Origin: Salinisphaeraceae bacterium UBA4764
GTDB lineage: Bacteria; Pseudomonadota; Gammaproteobacteria; Nevskiales; Salinisphaeraceae
Assembly (NCBI GenBank): GCA_002403445.1
Contig: DHHU01000073.1
Span: 1-9,741, forward strand
Direction of reading: 5' to 3'
Length of the DNA: 9,741 bases
The first letter of the stretch is position 1, and each line of letters starts with the position of its first letter. Below are positions 1-8,350 of this stretch, piece by piece. Under the pieces are notes generated by a model that was given only the letters and a program-made list of their open reading frames with translations, was not told the DNA's origin and did not search any database. A program made the translations under genes and the position numbers.

Positions 1-340
1 CGGACGTGTTGTCTTGCCGGTGAAAAGTTCTCGCTGAGAGTGGTGCGTTTGACCGGCCGTCGGGTAGCGTCGGCCGGTCAAAACCTGCTTGGCCCCCTTT
101 ATTTCGGGCTTCGCACAGCTCTCTTCTGACTTCTCAGACAAATCAAGTCAAGCGGCTGTAACACCCTGCCCGCCGCGCAATGTGCTTTATCTTGCGGCTT
201 GCCAACAAGGTAACGGCTTGGACATGGGGTTTCGGCACGTAATGTCAGTCAACATGCTGATCAGTTACCGTCATTGTTCTTGCCAATGAAGCCCTGCGTG
301 GCCTGCGCAGGATCGTAGTTTACCCCAAGGATATCCGTGC
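1..340. other. Left-edge intergenic region and kup leader
   Basis: No convincing gene lies here. One plus-strand frame enters from the left edge and ends with a TGA at 35-37 (last residues VLPVKSSR). It could be the tail of an upstream gene, but eleven codons cannot establish that. The leader in front of kup carries two short perfect palindromes, CTGATCAG (257-264) and CCTGCGCAGG (302-311). The second lies only 15 bases before the kup ribosome binding site, so it could form a small hairpin or bind a dimeric regulator. A weak sigma70-like pair, TTGGAC (218-223) and TAATGT (240-245) with a 16-base spacer, is the best promoter candidate I see, but the match is poor. Confidence 0.4.
48..82. repeat. 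Perfect 12-bp inverted repeat (hairpin or operator)
   Basis: The arms TTTGACCGGCCG (48-59) and CGGCCGGTCAAA (71-82) are exact reverse complements around an 11-base loop. In RNA this would be a very stable GC-rich stem. It starts about ten bases after the possible stop codon at 35-37, where an upstream gene's terminator would sit. However, the plus-strand transcript has AAAAC rather than a U-run after the stem, so it is not a canonical intrinsic terminator. It could instead be an operator-like palindrome or an mRNA 3'-end stabiliser. Confidence 0.6.
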
Positions 341-2401
341 ATGACCCGCTACAGATCAGACGAACACAAATTCCGTGGCGGGAGCAACTACTACACGGCT
401 GATCAAGAACTGGAAAAAACCAAAAACGCTTCGCAAAAGAACGAGCAGGAGCAGGTTGCTCAGGAACATTCACCTGAGGAACACGCCCAAAGCGGAGAAA
501 AAGAAGAATCTTCACTCGGCACCGGGCGGCTCATTGCGCTTTCGCTAGGTGCGCTTGGTGTCTCCTATGGCGATATCGGAACCAGTCCGCTTTATGCTCT
601 GCGCGAGTGCTTTACCGGGAGCAGTAATCTACCCCCCAGCAACGCCAACGTCATTGGCGTACTGTCGCTGATTTTTTGGGCACTGATCCTCATTGTATCC
701 ACCAAATACATGATGTTCGTCACGCGTGCGAACAACAATGGCGAAGGCGGCATGCTAGCGCTGGCGGCCCTGCTCAACCCGTGGCGCCATGACGCCAAAC
801 GCTACTCACCGCTGCTGCTCAAACTTGGGGTGTTCGGCAGCGCGATGCTCTACGGGAGCTTCATGCTCACGCCAGCGATTTCTGTGACCAGCGCCGTCGA
901 AGGGCTGAATGTCGCCACAACGGTTTTCAAACCCTACGTCATCCCCATCACGATCGCCATTCTGATCGTTTTGTTTTCTATTCAGAGTCAAGGCACGGAA
1001 ACCGTGGGCAAGTTTTTCGGTCCGGTGATGATTGTCTGGTTCGTTACGCTGGGCACGCTCGGCTTCTACGGTATCTATCAAGAGCCGGGCGTGCTCGCCG
1101 GGATCAATCCATCATACGGTGCTGATTTTTTTCTTCGTAACCGTTGGGTGGGCTTTGTAGTGCTGGGCGCGGTCTTTCTTGTTGTCACCGGCGGTGAAGC
1201 CATGTATGCCGACATGGGGCACTTCGGGCGCCGCCCCATTCAGATCGCCTGGTTTACGCTGGTCTTGCCGGCCCTGCTTTTGAACTATTTCGGGCAAGGC
1301 GCGATGCTGTTGCACACGCAGGGCGATGCGAGTCATCAGCCGTTCTATCATCTAGCCCCGAGCTGGGCGGTGTATCCACTGGTTATTCTCGCCACGGCGG
1401 CGACCGTAATCGCTTCACAGGCCGTGATATCAGGCGCGTTCTCGCTCACGCGCCAGGCCGTTCAACTTGGCCAGCTGCCTCCCATGCGGCTGTTACAAAC
1501 CTCGTCCGCGGAGTATGGTCAAATTTATGTTCCCACACTGAACTGGCTGCTGATGCTAGCAACCATAGGGCTGGTTTTGGGATTTCAGACATCCACCAAT
1601 CTGGCCTGGGCCTACGGCGTCGGCATCTCGTTTGCCATGACCCTCACGACTTGCCTCGCATTTTTCGTTATGCGCGAACGATGGCAATGGCCGTTGTGGA
1701 TCGCGCTACCGCTGACCACGCTCTTTTTGGGGGTCGATCTGCCGTTTTTCGGCGCCAATCTACTCAAAATTCCTCGCGGCGGTTGGTTCCCGGTCACTAC
1801 CGCCGTTCTGGTGTGCCTGTTGATGTCGACCTGGCGGCGTGGGCGAGAGCTTCTAGGCCAGCGCCTATCGCAAGACGAAGATACCCAAGAGCCGATGCCA
1901 CTCGCTCAGTTCATCAACGACCTTGATACCGACGACATCGTTCGCGTCAAAGGCACGGCTATTTTTATTACCAGCAGCGATGTCGGAACGCCACCCATGT
2001 TGCGACATCACCTAGAACACAATCAGGTCCTTCACGAGCACGTGCTACTGCTCACCGTTCGCACCGAGGATACACCGCGTATTCCCGCGGCCGACCGGCT
2101 CCGGATCGACGATCTCGGCAAGGGTGTGTATCGCGTCTTTGCACGTTACGGCTTCATGCAGAATCCTAATGTCCCTGTCGCTGTGCGGCTTTGTGAAACG
2201 TTCGGCTACGACTTCGATACCGACAAGGCCACATACTACGTTGGTCGCGAGACAATAATCCCGTCCGACGAAGTACCAGGTATGATGCTTTGGCGCGACA
2301 AATTGTTTGCTTTCATGTCCCGCAACGCTACCCAACCGACTTCGTACTACCGCGTGCCTCCGGAACGTGTCATTGAACTGGGGCTTAGAGTGGAGATATG
2401 A
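341..2401 (+). CDS. kup: Kup-type potassium uptake transporter
   Basis: This encodes a K+ transporter of the KUP/HAK/KT family, an inner-membrane protein that in characterised members imports K+ with protons. The family signature GVSYGDIGTSPLYA is at residues 73-86, and a second conserved block, GGEAMYADMGHFG, at 284-296 carries acidic residues E286 and D291. About twelve hydrophobic segments run from residue 65 to 495. A soluble C-terminal domain follows (about 500-686). The ATG at 341 is supported by AAGGA (327-331) nine bases upstream. The protein is 686 residues, about 60 more than E. coli Kup (622). The excess is a polar N-terminus (1-58) rich in E, Q and K. No frameshift is seen. It is convergent with the sprT-like gene and appears to be transcribed alone. 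Confidence 0.96.
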   Translation: MTRYRSDEHKFRGGSNYYTADQELEKTKNASQKNEQEQVAQEHSPEEHAQSGEKEESSLGTGRLIALSLGALGVSYGDIGTSPLYALRECFTGSSNLPPSNANVIGVLSLIFWALILIVSTKYMMFVTRANNNGEGGMLALAALLNPWRHDAKRYSPLLLKLGVFGSAMLYGSFMLTPAISVTSAVEGLNVATTVFKPYVIPITIAILIVLFSIQSQGTETVGKFFGPVMIVWFVTLGTLGFYGIYQEPGVLAGINPSYGADFFLRNRWVGFVVLGAVFLVVTGGEAMYADMGHFGRRPIQIAWFTLVLPALLLNYFGQGAMLLHTQGDASHQPFYHLAPSWAVYPLVILATAATVIASQAVISGAFSLTRQAVQLGQLPPMRLLQTSSAEYGQIYVPTLNWLLMLATIGLVLGFQTSTNLAWAYGVGISFAMTLTTCLAFFVMRERWQWPLWIALPLTTLFLGVDLPFFGANLLKIPRGGWFPVTTAVLVCLLMSTWRRGRELLGQRLSQDEDTQEPMPLAQFINDLDTDDIVRVKGTAIFITSSDVGTPPMLRHHLEHNQVLHEHVLLLTVRTEDTPRIPAADRLRIDDLGKGVYRVFARYGFMQNPNVPVAVRLCETFGYDFDTDKATYYVGRETIIPSDEVPGMMLWRDKLFAFMSRNATQPTSYYRVPPERVIELGLRVEI

Positions 2402-2536
2402 CGTTTATCCCCAACGCGTTAATAGCGCAAAACCAGCTGATGATCCGAGTGCAGACCACGTGGGAATCCCGTCATTCGGCAATCGGCTAATTTATCGACG
2501 TCCCATCGGGCTGGGCGAGATTCCGAAAGCCGCGCG

Positions 2537-3076
2537 TTATTTATTTGGGCTATACGACAGTATCTCACCACAGTGCCTGCATCGGTAGCGTTCGCCACGA
2601 ACTGCGCGATTATGCCGGATAGATGTCAGCCAGACCGGCTCATCACACCCACAACGATAGGCAAAGCGCCGCAGACGTCGCGCTGGTTCGGTGGGCAGAT
2701 TATGACAGGCGCGTGCCGTCACACCGAATAGATGCATGAGTGCCCGCCATTGCAAACCGTGGGGTTTAGCAGACGGGCCGTAAAGACGAAAGACCACGAC
2801 GTGAGCGAGTTCATGCGGGACGGTTTCGGTCCTCATGAAGTCGGGATACGAGGACAGCAGCGCTGCGTTGAACCGAAGCCGGTCGGGACGGTGCTGCTCT
2901 TGTAAAGCAAACAATGCCTGGCCCGCTGCACGGCCAGCCATGTCGAACACTACCTCCGGCACGGGTACCACCCGAGCATTCAGCCCCCATAGGTAGCAGG
3001 CGCGTTGGTGCCAGTAGGCGACGTCATCGACAACCGAAGCCATTAACTCGTCACTCACTGAATGTGGCCGATTCAA
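2537..3076 (-). CDS. sprT: SprT-like zinc metalloprotein
   Basis: This is a member of the SprT family, related to the catalytic domain of eukaryotic Spartan, which cleaves proteins crosslinked to DNA. The bacterial protein's role is poorly defined. The metallopeptidase motif HELAH is at residues 88-92, and the likely third zinc ligand H106 lies in KPHGLQW. The C-terminal zinc ribbon is complete: CGC at 142-144 and CRHC at 166-169, with the family-typical RHNRAVRGE between them. At 179 residues it is slightly longer than E. coli SprT (165). The start is uncertain. The longest reading begins with TTG at 3076, while GTG at 3058 or ATG at 3043 would give a length nearer the family norm. None has a strong ribosome binding site. 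The gap to the convergent kup stop is 135 bp without an obvious terminator. Confidence 0.9.
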   Translation of the reverse strand: MNRPHSVSDELMASVVDDVAYWHQRACYLWGLNARVVPVPEVVFDMAGRAAGQALFALQEQHRPDRLRFNAALLSSYPDFMRTETVPHELAHVVVFRLYGPSAKPHGLQWRALMHLFGVTARACHNLPTEPARRLRRFAYRCGCDEPVWLTSIRHNRAVRGERYRCRHCGEILSYSPNK

Positions 3077-3954
3077 GGCGGATTCCGGTCTCGCATCATG
3101 GAACTATTGTACCGGTGGATTCGGTAGGATCTATTCGGACCAAGTCAACTATCCGCCCATCACTAACGAAAACCGCTCATGGCCCACTGTGGACGATCGA
3201 TCTTGCGGCGCCCTCGTCGAAGGCGTCGATGTGCCACTCGCAACGCAGCTGGCTGGATCGGCCCAAACTGAAGGCGCTCGCTGACCCGAACCGCACGTTC
3301 AAACTTGCACAGCATCTGATCCTCGTCTTGTCGAAACGCGGTCTTTAACCTTTGCCAGAGAAGCAGCCGTTCAGAGTTGATGTCTTTGCTCGACACCTGT
3401 GTGTGATAGGCAACGAACGACTCTTGGCCTATCGACCGAGTGCAATGGCTCGCAGGATTCGCGCATACGCCGGGGTGACTGATTCGCCACTATCAATTTA
3501 CTCTCAGTGATGCGTGCCATGCATTTAAAGACCTAGGCAAGGTCAGTGGACACAAGCCTGACCATACCAATTCCAACGATTGGTTGATCGTGAGCAGCGA
3601 AGTGAGTTCAGAGTCATTAAATCATAGCCCGGCGGACCGAAACGGAACCCATGCTACCGGCGTAATATTATATATTGGGCTCATAAGCCTTGATGCCGGC
3701 GTGTCCAGATACAGGCGCTTGTGACTTATAACATTAGGCATGCCGGCATTCGCAAATGCCAGCTTGGTTTCCAGACTCGCCTTGGCGAACGAACACCAAG
3801 CTGCGGGCACGCTATGGTTGACAACGCCTAGCCGATAGAAACTATTCATCCAGCGAGTCTAGGACCAACTTCGCGACAGTAGCTTCAATGCTTGGACTAC
3901 AAAACACGCTAGCGCAATCGACGCGACGCTCCTTTGGAAACAGAATAGGTTGCC
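3077..3954. other. About 880 bp without a recognisable gene
   Basis: This lies between the divergent sprT-like and ABC1 kinase genes, so it must contain promoters for both, but I see no strong sigma70 pair. It contains one weak minus-strand frame (3163-3396, listed separately) and a plus-strand frame with no start codon open over about 3472-3723. It also holds an AT-rich patch around 3655-3680. I see no tRNA, rRNA, CRISPR or insertion-sequence terminus. Decayed coding DNA is the simplest reading, given the open but unrecognisable frames. Confidence 0.5.
3163..3396 (-). CDS. Hypothetical ORF, possibly a gene remnant
   Basis: I do not recognise this 77-residue frame. It starts with GTG and has no visible ribosome binding site. 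The same frame stays open upstream to about 3490 without a better start, which fits a gene that has lost its 5' end. The first half is mixed and helix-like, with SERLLLWQRL at residues 7-16 and DEDQMLCKFERA at 24-35. The second half is very basic, with many arginines at 50-70. It is not antisense to any convincing gene. The opposite strand also has an open frame here, but that one has worse composition. It may be a remnant or chance. Confidence 0.25.
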   Translation of the reverse strand: MSSKDINSERLLLWQRLKTAFRQDEDQMLCKFERAVRVSERLQFGPIQPAALRVAHRRLRRGRRKIDRPQWAMSGFR

Positions 3955-5238
3955 ATGAGTTCAACACGCAAAGACCGGCGAAGCCGCCGGCGTAAAATGC
4001 TAGGTGCCGGCGTCCGTACGATCGGTCGCGGGGTATTAAGCACAATGCCGGGCGGTGACCAAGTCCTAAGTTGGAAACGAACAGGTGAAGACTGGTACGA
4101 CACTCTAGGTAATCTGCGCGGCGCGGCCATGAAACTTGGTCAGATCGCCTCGCAATATCACGACGTATTGCCCCCTGCGATTACCGAGCAACTGGCCAAA
4201 CTCCAGCGCGACGCCGAACCCCTGGATTTCGAAGATATCGAACCGGTTCTGGCCGAAAGCCTAGGCGACGCCCAGTACGCTCGGATCCAAACAATCGAGC
4301 CCGAAGCATTGGCGGCGGCCTCAATCGGGCAAGTCCACGCCGCAACACTCGATACCGGTGCGGAAGTGGTCATCAAGATTCGCTACCCAGGCGTCGCCGA
4401 CGCGGTTGATGCCGACATCGCCAATCTCGGGCGACTGTTGAAGTGGTCACGATTCCTGCCGGCGCGTGCTGGCGACATCGACGCCGTGCTTGCCGAACTG
4501 CGCGAACGATTCGTTGAGGAAACCGACTATGACCGCGAGCGAATTAATTTAATCCATCTGCGGGCCATGAATCTACCCGGCCAGGTATTCCCGGAACCCA
4601 TCCCCGAACTTTGCGCCGACGGCGTACTCACCATGACCCGCATCGACGCAGCCCCATTTACTGAGGCCGCGCCGGAAACTGCCGAGATATTGGTCGAAGG
4701 AGTTTGTCGACAAGTGTTTACATACGGCGCACTGCACGCCGACCCGCATCCCGGTAATTTTGGGATCCTCGACACGGGTGAGGTTGCTGTCTATGACCTG
4801 GGCTGTGTGAAATATCTGGAACTCGACACGCGTCGGGCCATGCGCGACATCGTGGCCGCCGGACTTGATCGCGACTGGGAAGGCGTTCATGCAGCGCTGG
4901 AAGATCTCGGTGGCGTACCGCCGGGACGCTGGGAATCCGATAACGAAATCTATGCCAATCTTTATCAATCGTTTGCCGATATTGTCCTCAACGCACTCGA
5001 AGACAAACCGGTCTACACCTTCGTCAACGACGACCTGATACAACGCCTGCGCACCGAATTACGCACTTCACTCGCGTACTGGCGCTACTTCAACGCCGTG
5101 CCTGAAACCATTTTCGTCATGCGCACGTTGAGCGGACTCTATTGGCTATTACGCCAGATCGAAGGGCGTGCACCGGTGCTCGACTTGCTTGAACGCATTG
5201 CCAACAACGAATTCGGGCCGTTCGAAGACTCAACATAA
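3955..5238 (+). CDS. ABC1/UbiB-family atypical kinase-like protein
   Basis: This belongs to the ABC1/ADCK/UbiB family of protein-kinase-like ATPases, whose studied members support ubiquinone synthesis or lipid homeostasis. All family hallmarks are present. The KxGQ motif is KLGQ at residues 60-63. The alanine-rich loop AAAS that replaces the glycine loop is at 120-123, followed by IGQVH. The ATP-binding lysine is K141 in VIKIRYPG, and the acidic EETDYDRE is at 188-195. The catalytic HADPHPGN is at 261-268, and the metal-binding aspartate D281 lies in YDLG. The N-terminus is strongly basic (RKDRRSRRRK at 5-14). At 427 residues it is shorter than E. coli UbiB (546) and shows no C-terminal pair of membrane helices. 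It is therefore better called an ABC1 paralogue than UbiB. The start ATG has only a weak AGGT five bases upstream. The MBL-fold gene follows after 71 bp. Confidence 0.93.
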   Translation: MSSTRKDRRSRRRKMLGAGVRTIGRGVLSTMPGGDQVLSWKRTGEDWYDTLGNLRGAAMKLGQIASQYHDVLPPAITEQLAKLQRDAEPLDFEDIEPVLAESLGDAQYARIQTIEPEALAAASIGQVHAATLDTGAEVVIKIRYPGVADAVDADIANLGRLLKWSRFLPARAGDIDAVLAELRERFVEETDYDRERINLIHLRAMNLPGQVFPEPIPELCADGVLTMTRIDAAPFTEAAPETAEILVEGVCRQVFTYGALHADPHPGNFGILDTGEVAVYDLGCVKYLELDTRRAMRDIVAAGLDRDWEGVHAALEDLGGVPPGRWESDNEIYANLYQSFADIVLNALEDKPVYTFVNDDLIQRLRTELRTSLAYWRYFNAVPETIFVMRTLSGLYWLLRQIEGRAPVLDLLERIANNEFGPFEDST

Positions 5239-5309
5239 ACGTCCAGCACATCCTTAAGATGTATTCGCGATAAGACCACTGATTACAACAGCGCCATAAC
5301 AGTCAAACC

Positions 5310-6266
5310 ATGGAAGAGACACCGGCCGACAAACGCCTTCAACAAGTCGCCAACGGGGTTTACCGTTTCGATACTGGTTATATTCGCCCCCGCCACACGG
5401 CCTGCTACATCATCCGTGCCGAAGATCGGGTTGCGATCGTGGACTGCGGCGTCAATGCCACGATCGAACCGCTTCTTGAGGCCGTAGAAACTCTTGGCGT
5501 GACACGCCATGCCATCGAAAGTCTGATTGCGACTCATGCCCACCTTGATCATGCTGGTGGCGGAGGTCGGCTTATGGCGGCCATTCCCCAAGCCACTCTG
5601 TATGCGCATCCTTCGGCAACTAGACATTTGATTGACCCAGGAAAGTTGGAAAAAGGCGTCCGCGCAGTCTACGGCGACACTTTTTTCGACCGTGAATATG
5701 GCGCACTTGAGCCGGTATCCTCCGAGCGCGTGGTGGCCACGCCCGATCAGACGACATTAAAACTCGGCCAGCGTGTGTTGGACGTAGTCCATACGCCCGG
5801 CCATGCAAGGCATCATCAAGCCATCAGGGACCGGCAGACCTCAGTGGTATTCGCAGGTGATGCATTCGGTGTTGGCTACCCGGAACTCGATGGGCCGGAG
5901 GGCCGTTTATTCGTGCCCGAAACACCGCCCAACCAATTTGATCCGGAGGCTATGCACGCTTCCATTGACCGTATCCTGGCACTGACACCTGCACGGATTC
6001 TCCCGACCCATTACGGCAACGTCGATAAGCCGGCATCGGTTGCTTACCAACTCCACCGGTTTGTGGACGCATATGTCGAGTGCTGCATGCAGGCCGACTC
6101 GCTCGAGTCATTGCAGCAGGCCATCATGAAACTTTATGAGCAAGAACTCAGGCGCCGAGGGCGTCGCGACGATATACCGCTTATGCGCGACTATTATTCG
6201 ATGGACACGAATCTCGTCGCCCAGGGTCTATGGGACTGGCGGCTTAAGGATGCAAGGCAGCGATAG
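5310..6266 (+). CDS. MBL-fold metallohydrolase
   Basis: This is a metallo-beta-lactamase-fold hydrolase of the glyoxalase II-like group. The dinuclear metal site is complete: HAHLDH at residues 76-81 (H76, H78, D80, H81), H165 in HTPGH, D184 in FAGDAFG, and H234 in PTHYG. The fold's early strand and turn appear as VAIVDCG (41-47). A C-terminal segment of about 75 residues beyond the core is helical, with acidic and arginine-rich stretches. At 318 residues it is typical of single-domain members. The substrate cannot be read from sequence; related proteins act on thioesters, lactones, phosphodiesters or sulfur compounds. The ATG at 5310 has no clear Shine-Dalgarno sequence, but the fold begins right after it (GVYRFDTG at 16-23), so a later start is unlikely. 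It lies 71 bp after the ABC1 kinase gene and 103 bp before the acetoacetyl-CoA synthetase gene, so a thioester-related role is possible but unproven. Confidence 0.92.
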   Translation: MEETPADKRLQQVANGVYRFDTGYIRPRHTACYIIRAEDRVAIVDCGVNATIEPLLEAVETLGVTRHAIESLIATHAHLDHAGGGGRLMAAIPQATLYAHPSATRHLIDPGKLEKGVRAVYGDTFFDREYGALEPVSSERVVATPDQTTLKLGQRVLDVVHTPGHARHHQAIRDRQTSVVFAGDAFGVGYPELDGPEGRLFVPETPPNQFDPEAMHASIDRILALTPARILPTHYGNVDKPASVAYQLHRFVDAYVECCMQADSLESLQQAIMKLYEQELRRRGRRDDIPLMRDYYSMDTNLVAQGLWDWRLKDARQR

Positions 6267-6369
6267 TGTGTCGATCATTCCAGGATATGGTGTTGATTGC
6301 TAAAGAGCGTAGCTGCGCCTCGGCGATACATCGGGGCGGATCTGATCGCATCCAAAGGCAAGCACCGGC

Positions 6370-8349
6370 ATGAGCAACATGACCACCGATACGGCCATAA
6401 TACTGCGCCAGCCGAGCGCCTACGACTTGCAACACAGCCGGATGAGAGTGTTCATGCGTTGGTTGCAAAAGAACGGTTACGGCCATTTCGTTGATTATGC
6501 GACGCTCTACCAGTGGTCCATCGAAAACATCGACCGCTTCTGGGCCACGATCTGGGACTACACGCGCGTCCGCTTTAGCCAAGACTTCGACCGTGTTCGC
6601 GGCCAGCCTGACATGCCCGGCGTCGAGTGGTTTCCCGGCGCGCGTTTAAACTTTGCCGAAAATCTGCTCCGCGAAGCTTTCGAAGGCGACCCCACCCGAA
6701 CTGCTCTTATTGCCCACTCCGAGGGGGGAGCACGAAACGAAATGAGCTATGGTGAGCTTTACGCCAACGTGGGCGCCCTAGCATATTTTCTTCAGTCCTG
6801 CGGTCTCGGCACCGACGATCGCGTAGCGGGGGTTGTCGGCAACACGCCAGAAGCACTGATTGGCATGCTGGCAACCACGGTGATCGGTGCGATTTGGTCA
6901 TCGGTCTCACCGGATTTCGGCACCAATGCAATCGTGGATCGATTTGGCCAGATCGAGCCCAAGATTCTGATCAGCGTCGATGGTTACAAATACAACGGCA
7001 AGTCATTCGATATACACGAGCTTGCAGACCAGTTGTGCGCGCGCATATCCAGCATAGAGCACGTCATCCGAGTTCCTCAGTGTACCGAGACCGGTGCCTT
7101 GGACAACCCCGGCTCGACATCCTGGAACCGGGCGCTGGCCACCGGCCACGGCCACCGGCCCCAATTCAAACAGCTGCCTTTTGAGCAACCCATATATATC
7201 GTGTATTCATCAGGAACGACCGGTCAACCCAAGTGCATCGTCCACGGGGCCGGCGGCACGTTGCTGCAACACAGCAAAGAGTTGATGCTGCATTGTGATC
7301 TGAGCCCCGGTGACGTGTTGTTTTATTACACCACCACCGGCTGGATGATGTGGAACTGGCTTGTCTCCGGTCTGGTTACCGGAGCGACGCTCGTTTTGTA
7401 TGACGGCTCGCCCAGCCATCCCGACCTGAACATGCTCTGGGCACTCGCCGAAGCGGAGACGGTCACTCACTTCGGAACCAGTGCCCGCTGGATCGGTGGC
7501 TGTCGCAACACTGGCGTGACGCCGGCTCGGTGGTTCGATCTCGAATCCCTACGATTTATTTTCTCCACCGGATCCCCGCTGTTGCCGGAAGATTTCGACT
7601 ATGTCTATGCGTCAGTGAAGACTGATCTGATATTGGCCTCAATTTCCGGCGGCACTGACATACTGTCCTGTTTTGTTGGCGGCTGCCCATTACTGCCGGT
7701 TATCCGTGGTGAAATTCAGTGCAAACTGCTGGGCATGGACGTCGCAGCCTATGATGACCATGGCCATGAGGTCTTGGACCAACGTGGCGAGCTGGTCTGC
7801 CGTCAGCCGGCGCCGTGCATGCCGGTTAAGTTCTGGAATGACCCCGGCATGCATAGATATCGGGCCGCCTATTTCGAAACCTTCCCCAACGTCTGGGCGC
7901 ACGGGGACACGATTGAATTCAACGCCCGAGGTGGCGCCATGATCCTCGGGCGCTCGGACGCTACACTCAACCCCGGCGGTGTACGTATCGGCAGTGCGGA
8001 AATCTATCGGCAGGTCGAGACGCTACCGGAAATTGCCGACAGCCTGGTGGTTAGCCAACCGTGGAAAGACGATGAGCGCGTCGTACTGATGGTGGTCCTA
8101 AACGAGGCACAAAAACTGTCCGATGACCTAATCGCCCGGATCAAAGAGCGTATTCGCGAACAGGCCAGCCCACGTCACGTGCCGGCAAAAATCGTAAGCA
8201 TCGACGATGTGCCTTACACCCGCAGCGGTAAGAAGGTCGAGATCGCAGTTGCAAATATGCTGGCAGGCCGTGCCGTAGATAATCGTGAGGCGCTGGCCAA
8301 TCCAGAAAGCCTTGATCGAATTAGCGGTATCTCAACGCTTTTTAAATAG
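6370..8349 (+). CDS. Acetoacetyl-CoA synthetase (acetoacetate-CoA ligase)
   Basis: This catalyses ATP-dependent activation of acetoacetate to acetoacetyl-CoA with release of AMP and pyrophosphate, in the cytoplasm. It belongs to the acyl-adenylate-forming superfamily. The acetyl-CoA-synthetase N-terminal domain spans about 43-101 (WFPGARLNFAENLL at 87-100). The ATP P-loop YSSGTTGQPK is at 279-288, and the YTTTGWMMWNW block typical of this ligase group at 320-330. STGSPL is at 399-404, SGGTDI at 426-431 and HGDT at 511-514. The C-terminal hinge is at GRSDATLNPGGVRIG (527-541). The catalytic lysine, K621, lies in TRSGKK (617-622). The 659-residue length matches the family. The YTTTGW block, the NPGGVRIG hinge and the SGKKVE ending separate it from plain acetyl-CoA synthetases. 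The ATG at 6370 has only a weak upstream purine run; ATG at 6379 is an alternative. Confidence 0.93.
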   Translation: MSNMTTDTAIILRQPSAYDLQHSRMRVFMRWLQKNGYGHFVDYATLYQWSIENIDRFWATIWDYTRVRFSQDFDRVRGQPDMPGVEWFPGARLNFAENLLREAFEGDPTRTALIAHSEGGARNEMSYGELYANVGALAYFLQSCGLGTDDRVAGVVGNTPEALIGMLATTVIGAIWSSVSPDFGTNAIVDRFGQIEPKILISVDGYKYNGKSFDIHELADQLCARISSIEHVIRVPQCTETGALDNPGSTSWNRALATGHGHRPQFKQLPFEQPIYIVYSSGTTGQPKCIVHGAGGTLLQHSKELMLHCDLSPGDVLFYYTTTGWMMWNWLVSGLVTGATLVLYDGSPSHPDLNMLWALAEAETVTHFGTSARWIGGCRNTGVTPARWFDLESLRFIFSTGSPLLPEDFDYVYASVKTDLILASISGGTDILSCFVGGCPLLPVIRGEIQCKLLGMDVAAYDDHGHEVLDQRGELVCRQPAPCMPVKFWNDPGMHRYRAAYFETFPNVWAHGDTIEFNARGGAMILGRSDATLNPGGVRIGSAEIYRQVETLPEIADSLVVSQPWKDDERVVLMVVLNEAQKLSDDLIARIKERIREQASPRHVPAKIVSIDDVPYTRSGKKVEIAVANMLAGRAVDNREALANPESLDRISGISTLFK

Positions 8350-8350
8350 A

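Noticed and set aside
48..82. Intrinsic terminator at the inverted repeat
   Set aside because: The stem is strong, but neither strand has a run of T directly after it, so only an inverted repeat is claimed.
89..289. Plus-strand 66-residue open frame upstream of kup
   Set aside because: It has a TTG start, no ribosome binding site and no protein-like features. It overlaps the probable kup promoter and leader.
2914..3348. Plus-strand 144-residue open frame across the 5' half of the sprT-like gene
   Set aside because: Its first part is antisense to conserved SprT coding sequence and is full of proline and arginine. The rest has no recognisable motif and no ribosome binding site.
3622..3849. 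Minus-strand 75-residue open frame starting with ATG
   Set aside because: No Shine-Dalgarno precedes the ATG, no motif or family resemblance is seen, and the composition looks accidental.
3842..4130. Two minus-strand frames overlapping the start of the ABC1 kinase gene
   Set aside because: Both are largely antisense to the basic N-terminus of a gene with clear family motifs. They are shadows of it.
4573..5043. Minus-strand 156-residue open frame inside the ABC1 kinase gene
   Set aside because: It lies wholly antisense to the conserved kinase region, including HADPHPGN, and is explained by codon bias of the real gene.
7137..7163. Repetitive GGCCAC/CACCGG stretch within the synthetase gene
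   Set aside because: It is in frame, encodes a short Gly/His-rich loop, and is too short to be a regulatory or recombination element.
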